From Prevotellaceae bacterium (GTDB lineage: Bacteria > Bacteroidota > Bacteroidia > Bacteroidales > Muribaculaceae): a stretch of DNA of 40,301 bases. Location of the stretch: assembly GCA_021772015.1 (NCBI GenBank), contig JAETNS010000022.1, positions 1 through 40,301 of the forward strand, given 5' to 3'. The position numbers were made by a program, and so were the translations under genes. The notes under the pieces are model-generated. The model was not told where the DNA came from. It saw nothing but the letters and a program-made list of their open reading frames with translations, and did not search any database. This document shows, piece after piece, positions 8,480 to 16,268 of the stretch (its first letter is position 1; the number at the start of each line of letters is the position of its first letter).

Positions 8480-10081
8480 ATGTCACGTCTGCTGTCAACA
8501 CTGCTGCTTCTTGTAACCTGCATCCTCGGTATGACTGCCCAGCAACTGAAGATCGAGTCTGTGACCCTTGATCCTGTCGATCTGACGGCCCAGACCGAGA
8601 TGCGAAAGGATCTCAACGGTGTCCCCTGTGCCTTGGTGAAAGTCAGGCTGACTCTTGGTGGCGCGCTGTTTTCGGGGAATGTCGTCGGGGAGGTGAAAAA
8701 CCATGTCGGGGAATACTATGTCTATATGACCGACGGCTCCAAGGAACTCCGTCTCAAACAGGAGCGCGTGAAACCCCTTGCCATCTATTTCCCCGACTAT
8801 CAGATCCCCGAACTCGCCTCAGGAGCAACCTATGTCGTCGACCTCTCCGTACCGGAATCCCTGTGGACGGGGCCGGTCGCTCCGAAAAAGGAGATTTATA
8901 ACTACCTCCTCCTGCATGTGATCCCCGCCGATGCGAAAGTGTTTGTAGACGGTCAGGAACGTTCGGTGATGGGAGGAGAAAGTTCCGTTCTGCTTAACGA
9001 GGGGGTCCATACCGTCCGCGTCGAGGCATCAGGCTACCTGACTGCCGAGGAGACCGTCACGATTGCCGACCGAAAAGTTGAGAAGACAATAAATCTTCGT
9101 TCTACAAAGGCCACTCTGACTGTCAGATCCGCGACTCCGGGCGCCGAAATATTGCTGAATGGCCGATCTGTCGGTACCGGCCAATGGTCCGGTTCCGTCA
9201 TGCCTGACACCTATATCGTCGAACTGCGCAAGGCAGGCTGTCGTTCCGCCGAAAAACGCGTTATCCTTGCTCAAAACCAGACCGAGACCCTCGATTTTCC
9301 CGCACTCGAAGTCATTACCGGTGATCTCGATGTAACCTCTTCCCCCTCCGGCGCGACAGTCGAATTCGATGGCCGCGTTCTCGGCACAACCCCCGACATC
9401 TTCCGCTCCCTCCCTGTCGGTTCCCACACTCTTCGCCTCACCCTCTCCGGCTACACTCCTGCTACTTCTACTGTCACCATCTCTGAATCCGAAATCGCCC
9501 ATCATTCCATTCCCCTCTCCAAGAATCCCTCCGCTTCTTCAGCCCCCTCTTCTCCATCATCCTCTTCATCCTACTCATTTAATGATGGCTATTCCTCTGT
9601 TTCTCCTGCTTATGGCCATCTGAAACCGGCCCATCTTGACCTCGCTACTGAAATGAACGGCCAATATCTCTATTTCACGAAAGGCGAATGGAATCGTCTT
9701 CCTGACTCCGTGAAAATCTGTCATGATAAAATAGGAATAGTCATAGACCAACCATCCATTACCCCCGCCTTTATCCTCGCTCTTACCGATAATGGCAAAG
9801 ATGTTACATGGGACGAAGCGATGGCCTCCGGCATAAATATGCCATCAAAAATCCAAGGGGAAGCCATAGTAAAAGATTGCAAAAAAGTAAAAAAAGCGTT
9901 GAAAGCTTTTGGTGGAACAGGTTATGAAGGATTATCACAATGGTTTTGGACAAAAGAAGAATGTAAGAACTCTTCCGGCGCCTGGCTCGTTTATATGTAT
10001 AACGGTAGCATCAACTACAACAGCAAGAGCATCACCGGCAGGGTTCGCGCTGTTGCCCCCGTTCCCGTCGCGGCGATGTAA
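8480..10081 (+). CDS. Secreted PEGA-repeat protein with DUF1566-like C-terminus
   Basis: The product is a 533-residue exported protein. A signal peptide (RLLSTLLLLVTCILGMTAQ) is followed by a domain I do not recognise (about 20-138). Three PEGA-type beta repeats follow at about 140-206, 211-273 and 280-346, recognisable by 'DAKVFVDGQ', 'GAEILLNGRSVGTG' and 'SGATVEFDGRVLGTTP' with following 'GY' turns. A Ser/Pro linker spans about 347-377. The C-terminal part (about 390-533) ends with a pattern like DUF1566/C-type-lectin-fold domains (WFWTKEE, then AWLVYMYNG, then GRVRAV). PEGA domains are usually surface or wall-associated modules; the ligand here is unknown. I chose ATG 8480, 35 nt after the sprA stop, over TTG 8441 because the signal peptide starts there. 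The 3' third is pyrimidine-rich and then A-rich, unlike the rest of the operon. Confidence 0.85.
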   Translation: MSRLLSTLLLLVTCILGMTAQQLKIESVTLDPVDLTAQTEMRKDLNGVPCALVKVRLTLGGALFSGNVVGEVKNHVGEYYVYMTDGSKELRLKQERVKPLAIYFPDYQIPELASGATYVVDLSVPESLWTGPVAPKKEIYNYLLLHVIPADAKVFVDGQERSVMGGESSVLLNEGVHTVRVEASGYLTAEETVTIADRKVEKTINLRSTKATLTVRSATPGAEILLNGRSVGTGQWSGSVMPDTYIVELRKAGCRSAEKRVILAQNQTETLDFPALEVITGDLDVTSSPSGATVEFDGRVLGTTPDIFRSLPVGSHTLRLTLSGYTPATSTVTISESEIAHHSIPLSKNPSASSAPSSPSSSSSYSFNDGYSSVSPAYGHLKPAHLDLATEMNGQYLYFTKGEWNRLPDSVKICHDKIGIVIDQPSITPAFILALTDNGKDVTWDEAMASGINMPSKIQGEAIVKDCKKVKKALKAFGGTGYEGLSQWFWTKEECKNSSGAWLVYMYNGSINYNSKSITGRVRAVAPVPVAAM

Positions 10082-10115
10082 GGCCCTTTCACACTTTTGG
10101 ACTTTTCCACTTTTG

Positions 10116-10139
10116 GGGACGCAGAGCGTCCCTTTCTTT
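10116..10139 (+). terminator. Intrinsic terminator of the ruvA-sprA-PEGA unit
   Basis: GGGACGC (10116-10122), loop AGA, and GCGTCCC (10126-10132) form a perfect 7-bp GC stem, followed by TTTCTTT (10133-10139). It lies 34 nt past the PEGA gene stop and just before the 3' end of the convergent TatD gene. Confidence 0.8.
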
Positions 10140-10150
10140 GCTGTCCGGTT

Positions 10151-10993
10151 TCAGAGGTTGAAGAGGCGGCGGGTGTTGGCGGTGGTTTGGAAGGCGACGG
10201 TTTCGAGGGGGAGGGAGAGGGAAGAGGCGACGGCGGCCGCGATGGCCGGGAGGTAAGCTGACTGGTTGCGACGGCCCCGGTAGGGAACGGGGGCAAGATA
10301 TGGGGAATCTGTTTCGAGGAGGATGCGGTCAAGGCCGATGGAGGGGAGGACGGCGGGGAGTGTTGAATTTTTGAATGTCAGGATGCCGTTGATGCCGAAA
10401 TGGAAGTCGCCGACATCGCGGATGCGTGCGACATCCTCGACAGTGCCTCCGAAGCTGTGGAACACGCCGCGAGGCACTGCGGGGAGGCCGCGCAATACCT
10501 CTAAAGTTTCATTGAGGCCGTCGCGGCAATGGATGATGATCGGGAGATCATGGCGCAGCGCGATGCGGCATTGACGGTCGAAAGCCCGCATCTGGCGGTC
10601 ACGGTTTTCCGGCTCCCAATAGAGGTCGATACCTATTTCCCCGACGGCGCAATAAAGCCCCGGATTCGACTCCAGTTCCTTTTCGATTATATCCAATGCC
10701 GCGTCAAGATCGTCAGTCAGTTCGGTGGGATGCACCCCCATCGCCATCGATATTTTTCCCGGAAATTTTGCCGCCAACCGTTTCATCGGCTCAATCTCTC
10801 CGAGGGCGTTTGCGGGGAAAATAAGATGTGAGACTCCCGCCTCCAATGCCCGCTCGACAGCCTCCTCTCCTCCGCGCGGAGTCGGAGCGGGAGGGGGAAG
10901 TATTGTTCCTTTCTTGGGATGGCGCGGTTGCTCCTCGGTCAGGAAGTCGTCGCAGTAGAGATGGGTATGGCTGTCGATCAGTTCCATGATCAT
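10151..10993 (-). CDS. TatD-family metal-dependent hydrolase (DNase)
   Basis: TatD proteins are TIM-barrel metal hydrolases of the amidohydrolase superfamily, mostly cytoplasmic 3'-5' exonucleases linked to DNA repair. All expected metal or active-site positions are visible in the 280 residues: HTH (H9, H11), E119 in VGEIGID, H155 in IIHCRD, H179 in FHSFGG and D229 in LLETDSPY. The gene starts at ATG 10993, which overlaps the stop of the DUF4250 gene (ATGA). ATG 10987 is an alternative. Between the HTH motif and the first helix there is a Pro/Arg-rich insert at about residues 20-42 (PPPAPTPRGG) not usual in this family, encoded by the GC-rich palindromic stretch 10868-10936. Bacterial genomes often hold several TatD paralogues, so I give no gene symbol. 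Confidence 0.95.
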   Translation of the reverse strand: MIMELIDSHTHLYCDDFLTEEQPRHPKKGTILPPPAPTPRGGEEAVERALEAGVSHLIFPANALGEIEPMKRLAAKFPGKISMAMGVHPTELTDDLDAALDIIEKELESNPGLYCAVGEIGIDLYWEPENRDRQMRAFDRQCRIALRHDLPIIIHCRDGLNETLEVLRGLPAVPRGVFHSFGGTVEDVARIRDVGDFHFGINGILTFKNSTLPAVLPSIGLDRILLETDSPYLAPVPYRGRRNQSAYLPAIAAAVASSLSLPLETVAFQTTANTRRLFNL

Positions 10994-11169
10994 CTGAACT
11001 GGTTGATTTCAGGCATGTAGTCGAAACCGGCCCCGTTGAGTTTCCCCTCAAGTTCATTGCGGTCAATGTCGAGGTCTTCGCATAGGAGGTCGAGACTGTC
11101 ATAACGGTCCCGGAGTTTCATATTGACCCAGCTTAGCATCATAAACGGGTCTTTGGGCATATCTTCCAT
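10990..11169 (-). CDS. DUF4250 small protein
   Basis: This small acidic protein of 59 residues has the conserved pattern of DUF4250: PKDPFMMLSWVNMKLRD, then SLDLLCEDLDIDRNELEGKL, ending in EINQF. The pattern is a predicted short helical fold; no biochemical role is known to me. ATG 11169 is preferred over ATG 11175 and ATG 11160 because homologues usually have only a few residues before PKDP, but the choice is weak. Its stop overlaps the TatD start, so the two are translationally coupled. The promoter -7 element lies at 11247-11254, and an 18-bp tandem repeat fills most of the predicted leader. Confidence 0.85.
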   Translation of the reverse strand: MEDMPKDPFMMLSWVNMKLRDRYDSLDLLCEDLDIDRNELEGKLNGAGFDYMPEINQFR

Positions 11170-11188
11170 AACCAAGGTTGTCTATCCT

Positions 11189-11237
11189 TTACAAACAATG
11201 ATCTTCTTACAAACAATGATCTTCTTACAAACAATGA
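11189..11237. repeat. 18-bp tandem repeat, about 2.7 copies
   Basis: The unit TTACAAACAATGATCTTC occurs exactly at 11189-11206 and 11207-11224, followed by a partial third copy of 13 nt at 11225-11237. It falls between the predicted transcription start and the DUF4250 start codon on the minus strand. Confidence 0.95.
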
Positions 11238-11246
11238 ATTTCCCCG

Positions 11247-11254
11247 CAAAGTTA
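11247..11254 (-). promoter_or_regulatory. -7 element for the DUF4250-TatD unit
   Basis: On the minus strand this reads TAACTTTG, an exact match to TAnnTTTG. I find no clear -33 TTTG about 20 nt upstream. The leader would be about 70 nt and contain the 18-bp repeat. Confidence 0.6.
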
Positions 11255-11506
11255 CGAAAAATAATCACCCCAGCGAGATATTCAGGCTGTATTCGATCGT
11301 TTGGAAACAGTCAACTTGCCGGAGCCGTATGCTTATGCCTGGTAGATCAGCGGGAATGTAGAGTGTAATGGTGGAGTTGTTTAGCTACTTGGTGTTTGAG
11401 ATTCGGAGATGGGTAAATTATTGATTTGTAGAGGTATATCTTGGAAATGAACGCATAAATCATTACCCGGAGACTACTTGTTGGTATAGGCGGCTCTTTT
11501 ATGATG

Positions 11507-11514
11507 TACTTTTG
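11507..11514 (+). promoter_or_regulatory. -7 element for the 1523-residue protein gene
   Basis: TACTTTTG matches TAnnTTTG. A TTGTTG lies at 11478-11483, giving a 23-nt spacing, slightly longer than ideal. The leader would be about 50 nt. Confidence 0.55.
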
Positions 11515-11573
11515 TGTAAAAGTAAATAAGTCTGGCTAATCCTACTAATCAATCTTAAAATAACATTTCTTTT

Positions 11574-14500
11574 ATGAAACATTTGTGGACGTACCTGTTG
11601 CCGGTTGTCTGGAGCTTGTTGTGCTTCGCTCAACCGTTGCAGGCACAGGAGGTGGTACCTCCCGAAGGTTCTACGCCTGAGTACGGTGATTTCACGGTCT
11701 ATGTGGATGTCGGTGACTCGGGTTGGAAGGACTGCTATTTCTCGTATAACCCCTGGAATGTTCCCGGAGGAGCTTTTGAGTTTTACCCTAATACCGAGAA
11801 GGTTTCCGATTCGGTATATAAATTTAAGCTTAAAGGGGTGAATATCGCTTCTACCAAGGAGATTGGCTTTGTGTTTACTGCAGACCCGTCAGATCCCTGG
11901 GGGGCGAATCAGGTAGATGACATGCGTACGCTCCCCGACGGCAGTCCGGCCCTATATGACGGTGCCCTGTATAAGGTCGGAGAGATGCAGAATGGCAAAC
12001 ACACCTGCGAGATAGTCGATTATAAACAGGAGGCCGGAAATACATATGTCTGGCTTCGCGGTCAGTTTGTCAATCAGACATCAGAGATCTGGGGGGCAGA
12101 TGGTGCCACTCAGGTGAAGATGGACTGGGATATTGACCGACAATGTTATACTTGCAACGCTCCCTCGGCCGGAGATTATATGATCTCGTTGTCGGGTGTG
12201 AATTTCTGGGATCATGCTTATTCCAGAGTGGAGGGTGTGAATACAATCCCGTTCTCCAAACCGGAAACGGCAAATGTGAAAAATGAGTCGTCAGGTGGAT
12301 TCTATTGCCATCAGCCTTCAATTATCTGCTTTGACCTGGAGGGAAACAAGCTCTGGTATGAACGCGATACCACTCCCGGAGTCAGCAAGGTATATATCGG
12401 CGGTCCGTTTGATGATGCCGCCAATATCCCGTGGGGTTCAGTAGAGCCGGTGGAGATGAGCTGGGATCCTGTCAGAAAGATATACACATATAATTACGAC
12501 AGGGCGACTCACTTCTCGGTCTCGCTCAGTAAGCATCCGGGACATTTCGGAGACTGCGCATATAATATTGTCTCAGGTCTGATGCCCAACGGGAATATGC
12601 CGCAGACGTGTCCTTCAGATGCCAACATGAAGCCCTGGCCGTATGCGGTTATGTGGTTCCCTGTGGCCGGAAAAGTCTGTGTCGATCTGGTCAATAACAA
12701 AATATGGTATGAGAATGACCTGTCGACGGTTTATATAGCAGGAAGTATATCGGGCTATAAGACATTCGCAGAGATGCTCCCCGTCGAAGGAAGGGAGGGT
12801 GTTTTCAAATATTCCGTTGTGGGAGGGTCTACGTTCCTTATGTCTGCGTCGAATGGTGACAACTGGAAAGATGAATATGTCGTTTTCTCTCCTTTCAGCG
12901 GAGAAAGGACCGATGTTCCTTTTGAAGAACCCTCCACCTCAAATGTATGGCGCATACCGGGCACACCTGGTCGGGATTTCCGATTGCTAAGAGCCGCCAC
13001 TGTGTATTTCGACACCCGGAAAATGACGGTATGGGCCGACTACGGGAAGGTCGAGATCCAGTTTGCGTTTGACAGGAAAGGGAATACCTGGACTGACGGG
13101 GTTGTCGCTTTTGTCCTTGATCAGAATGGGCAATGGATCCAGGTCGCCCCATACTCGGAGACAGCCGGGCGTACAGTATTCCGTTATGAGACAGAATACG
13201 GGAAATATCCTTCCAAGGTATATTTCGCCAATAAATCAGATCTAAATGATAACAGCCGGGCTGTCGCTCAGGAGTTTGCGCGTCATGCAACATACTCCTA
13301 CTACAATGACAACCGGAATTATTACCTGTATGGCACTTTTGCCGACGGTGGGTCGACAGGCTCGGAAGGACAGCTGTCGACTGAGCCGATGAAGCGTGAT
13401 CCTGTAACGGGAGTTTACAGCATGGAGGTTTCCTCCCCCGTGAATTTCCGTGTCACCTCCTGGACTCCGGACCAGTCCGGACAATGGTGGGAGGCAGATT
13501 ATTGCTGGGTACCGCGTAATGCCACTTCTGATGTGGTTATCCCAAGCCGCAGACCCGGTGGATCCAATATCGTCAACAGCATGAATCTTTCCTATTGGTT
13601 CAAGACATCCGGGCCATGCACCATCTATTTCAATCCCGACGAGTCAGCCAAGAGTGGTGTCATCTGGAGCTCGGTTGCCGGAAATGATGGCGGTTTTGTC
13701 CTTGACGGACAGTTGCTTGGTGAGGATTTCGCCCAATATCGCAAACGTTTCGAGCCGACCGGGATCGAGAATGAATATTCATGCATCGTAAACGTCAGAC
13801 GCAAGAACGGCGAATTCGGGATACGCCGGATAGATGCCGAAGGGAATACTTTAGGATGGTATTCAGCCAAGAGCGAGGCGATCTCGGAAGATACTCCGGT
13901 TTTGCACAACATGGAGTATAAGGAAGGCAAAGATGGTGCCCGGACCGATAACTCGATATTCGTATTGCGCATAGACGAGCTGTATAAGTTCACTTTCACT
14001 CATAATCCTGCCGATCCATCGCGCTCCTCATTGAAAGTAGAGCCGTATGATGCTCCATCCAGCCAGCAGAGTTGGGATGACTATAACTTCGACGTGCTTC
14101 TCCGAGGCCCGATGATCTTCGGAAACTGGGGTGTGACCGGCACGATGGACCGCACGGATGTGCCCGGTATATGGAACTACAGGATAGACAATGTCTATGA
14201 CACCGATTATACCAATACAAACGGAGAAAGCGAGCGTTTCCATTTCATGTTCTCCACCCTTTCCGGTGAAGGCCCCGGTGAATATGAGTTCTGGGGACCG
14301 GATGGGATCAACTCCTACAATCCCGCCACCGGTGTAGGCTATCTGCCGGCTGACGGAACTCCCATCCCATTCGGCAACGGTTCGCTTGTAGGACAGAACT
14401 ATGTTTTCCGCAGTCCGTGTACGCTTTATGTGGATATGGTACGCCGCCTTGCCTGGGTTGTCGTGGACAAACCGCTTTCCGACAAGGATATAAGTTTCTA

Positions 14501-16145
14501 TTTCTGGGACAAGGGGGGCGGTGTGTATACTGATGCCGCCAAGTTCAAGTGGTGGGATCAGGTTCTCAGCGTTGAGCGTTGCAGTGAAATCTTCCTCAAA
14601 GATGACAACGGCGCGGTGATTTCCGCGATAGCTCCCCAGCAGCTCTTCCAGCCCCAGCAGAACCGTGAATATAACTCTGATGATCCTTCCCAGGACGGGA
14701 GACAGTGGATCGGCTACCGCTATAAGCTGGAACGCACGCTGAAAGAGGAGTTCTTTGATGAGAGCGGCAATCTGAAAGGGAAACTCTGGGTACGCATCAA
14801 GCGGAACAAGGATAACAATGATGTCGTCATCGAACGTCCATATGTCAGAGAGGCCACATATACTCAAGGCGTGGACGGTTCGACCCTTAATGAATACTAT
14901 GGCAACATCACCTATATGGGAGAACCGCTCGTTGATATCAGGCCGGAGCTGAGAATGATACCTTCAGATATCGTGGTCACCACCGACCATCCCGGAGGTA
15001 TCAAAGGAGAGTCGCTCGTCTACAAATATGTCAACTGTTTCGAGACAGCTGTCGAGATCGACTCCGAGAGCTTCCCGTTCGTGATGGACAAGGTCACATA
15101 CGAGACCACGAAAGTTATTAACGGAGCCGATAATAAAACAGTTGAAGTGACCGTCGGCAAGCCTATCGAGAACGCCACGATCCGGTTCTCCAAGACCAAC
15201 GAGGCCACTCTTTCCTACGGCTCGATCCGGGAAGTCCGCAGAGGCTCGACAGGTAAAGCTGTCATCACCGGTATCGACCATGTGAATGCTGCCAAGGAAG
15301 ACAATCTTGCCGTAAGGGTGACATATACATCCGAAGGTATGAGTTTCCCTCTTACCAAGACTGCGTATCTGACTGATTACAAGTCGGAGAACACACTCCC
15401 TGACATGCAGAACTCCGAGGCGTTGGAACCTTCCGTCAGCTACTTCTACGGTGATCCTGCGCTCGTTGGCAGCGACGACCGGCACTATGTGATGGATGCC
15501 GTTGTAGAGCATCCATTCGGATTCCGTCAGATCATGCGTGAGACCCGCGCGGCTTATATCGGCTTCGAGGTGGAGTGGCTGCAGCGCGAGATCGAATTGG
15601 ATAGGCTTCCCGAGGAAAACCGGCGAGTGGCTACCGAAGGGCGTCCTTTGATCTCGACATTCCCCCTGGGCTGGTGTCATAGCCGTGAGTCATGGCATCG
15701 CGAGGCATTTACCGACAATCATCTTGCGATCAGGCTTCATCATGTCGCTCATTCCAATGTGAGCGCGGATGACGTATATGACCACGAGACGAAGTTCAGG
15801 ATCACATGGCATCTTGTTGTCCCCGTGGCAACTGAAGTCAACTTTGAGGCTGGAGTGGAGATACCACGTGCCAAAGGGCTCACTTCCGGTTATACGGAGG
15901 AGAATCCTTATACAGGTCCTATCTCCACAGGTTCGATCTATTCATTTACCAAAGATTTCACTTTCAATCGCAAGAATGCGGAAGGTAATGTGATCTCCGG
16001 AGTGGGGGAGGTCGAGGCCGATATGGATGACGCGTCAGTGGAATATTACAATTTCCAGGGTGTGCGCATGGATGCCGACAATCTCCTTCCCGGCATTTAT
16101 ATCCGTCGTCAGGGAAGCACAGCAACCAAGGTTCGTGTCCCCTGA
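11574..16145 (+). CDS. Giant secreted beta-module protein with T9SS-like tail
   Basis: The 1523-residue protein has a signal peptide (LLPVVWSLLCFAQPLQAQ) and no catalytic motif that I recognise. Much of it is a run of related modules. Each ends in a strand of the form 'hydrophobic-x-D/N, then W', for example FDLEGNKLWYE (about 251-262), VDLVNNKIWYE (about 368-379), YFDTRKMTVWAD (about 476-488), YFNPDESAKSGVIW (about 683-698) and VDMVRRLAWVV (about 951-962). The layout recalls SusE/SusF starch-binding modules, so glycan binding at the surface is a reasonable guess. The last 40 residues (YYNFQGVRM, then LLPGIYIRRQG, then KVRV) form a T9SS type A-like sorting signal. The gene has its own promoter and terminator and is convergent with the PUL regulator. 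A link to the PUL is inferred from proximity and module type. Confidence 0.85.
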   Translation: MKHLWTYLLPVVWSLLCFAQPLQAQEVVPPEGSTPEYGDFTVYVDVGDSGWKDCYFSYNPWNVPGGAFEFYPNTEKVSDSVYKFKLKGVNIASTKEIGFVFTADPSDPWGANQVDDMRTLPDGSPALYDGALYKVGEMQNGKHTCEIVDYKQEAGNTYVWLRGQFVNQTSEIWGADGATQVKMDWDIDRQCYTCNAPSAGDYMISLSGVNFWDHAYSRVEGVNTIPFSKPETANVKNESSGGFYCHQPSIICFDLEGNKLWYERDTTPGVSKVYIGGPFDDAANIPWGSVEPVEMSWDPVRKIYTYNYDRATHFSVSLSKHPGHFGDCAYNIVSGLMPNGNMPQTCPSDANMKPWPYAVMWFPVAGKVCVDLVNNKIWYENDLSTVYIAGSISGYKTFAEMLPVEGREGVFKYSVVGGSTFLMSASNGDNWKDEYVVFSPFSGERTDVPFEEPSTSNVWRIPGTPGRDFRLLRAATVYFDTRKMTVWADYGKVEIQFAFDRKGNTWTDGVVAFVLDQNGQWIQVAPYSETAGRTVFRYETEYGKYPSKVYFANKSDLNDNSRAVAQEFARHATYSYYNDNRNYYLYGTFADGGSTGSEGQLSTEPMKRDPVTGVYSMEVSSPVNFRVTSWTPDQSGQWWEADYCWVPRNATSDVVIPSRRPGGSNIVNSMNLSYWFKTSGPCTIYFNPDESAKSGVIWSSVAGNDGGFVLDGQLLGEDFAQYRKRFEPTGIENEYSCIVNVRRKNGEFGIRRIDAEGNTLGWYSAKSEAISEDTPVLHNMEYKEGKDGARTDNSIFVLRIDELYKFTFTHNPADPSRSSLKVEPYDAPSSQQSWDDYNFDVLLRGPMIFGNWGVTGTMDRTDVPGIWNYRIDNVYDTDYTNTNGESERFHFMFSTLSGEGPGEYEFWGPDGINSYNPATGVGYLPADGTPIPFGNGSLVGQNYVFRSPCTLYVDMVRRLAWVVVDKPLSDKDISFYFWDKGGGVYTDAAKFKWWDQVLSVERCSEIFLKDDNGAVISAIAPQQLFQPQQNREYNSDDPSQDGRQWIGYRYKLERTLKEEFFDESGNLKGKLWVRIKRNKDNNDVVIERPYVREATYTQGVDGSTLNEYYGNITYMGEPLVDIRPELRMIPSDIVVTTDHPGGIKGESLVYKYVNCFETAVEIDSESFPFVMDKVTYETTKVINGADNKTVEVTVGKPIENATIRFSKTNEATLSYGSIREVRRGSTGKAVITGIDHVNAAKEDNLAVRVTYTSEGMSFPLTKTAYLTDYKSENTLPDMQNSEALEPSVSYFYGDPALVGSDDRHYVMDAVVEHPFGFRQIMRETRAAYIGFEVEWLQREIELDRLPEENRRVATEGRPLISTFPLGWCHSRESWHREAFTDNHLAIRLHHVAHSNVSADDVYDHETKFRITWHLVVPVATEVNFEAGVEIPRAKGLTSGYTEENPYTGPISTGSIYSFTKDFTFNRKNAEGNVISGVGEVEADMDDASVEYYNFQGVRMDADNLLPGIYIRRQGSTATKVRVP

Positions 16146-16186
16146 AAGTAGCATCAGGAATTTAGAACAGCCATTCATATAGAGTG

Positions 16187-16223
16187 ATGACGGCGTGTCA
16201 AAGTCTGACACGCCGTCATTTTT
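16187..16223 (+). terminator. Strong intrinsic terminator
   Basis: A perfect 14-bp stem (16187-16200 with 16206-16219), a 5-nt loop (AAGTC) and a T-run through 16223 lie 42 nt after the stop of the 1523-residue protein gene. The hairpin would also form in the convergent regulator transcript, but without a T-run on that strand. Confidence 0.92.
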
Positions 16224-16268
16224 AGATGGAGTCTTATCTTTTATCAAACCTCCTCTCGGATGACCCGG

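Larger units (their letters stand above)
11170..11573. other. Intergenic region between divergent DUF4250 and 1523-residue protein genes
   Basis: About 400 nt without a confident gene. It holds the leader repeat and -7 element of the reverse unit (11189-11254) and the -7 element of the forward gene (11507-11514). Between them, 11265-11345 reads on the plus strand as a stop-bounded peptide that looks protein-like (DRLETVNLPEPYAYAW before TAG) but has no start, so it may be a decayed gene end. I see nothing else in 11346-11500. Confidence 0.5.

Noticed and set aside
10195-10260. G-rich stretch resembling a G-quadruplex on the plus strand
   Set aside because: Only three close GGG runs occur, with a distant fourth, and the stretch is explained by codon usage of TatD on the other strand.
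14028-14867. 279-codon antisense frame in the 1523-residue protein gene
   Set aside because: It is a shadow of the forward gene, which has signal peptide, repeated modules and sorting tail.
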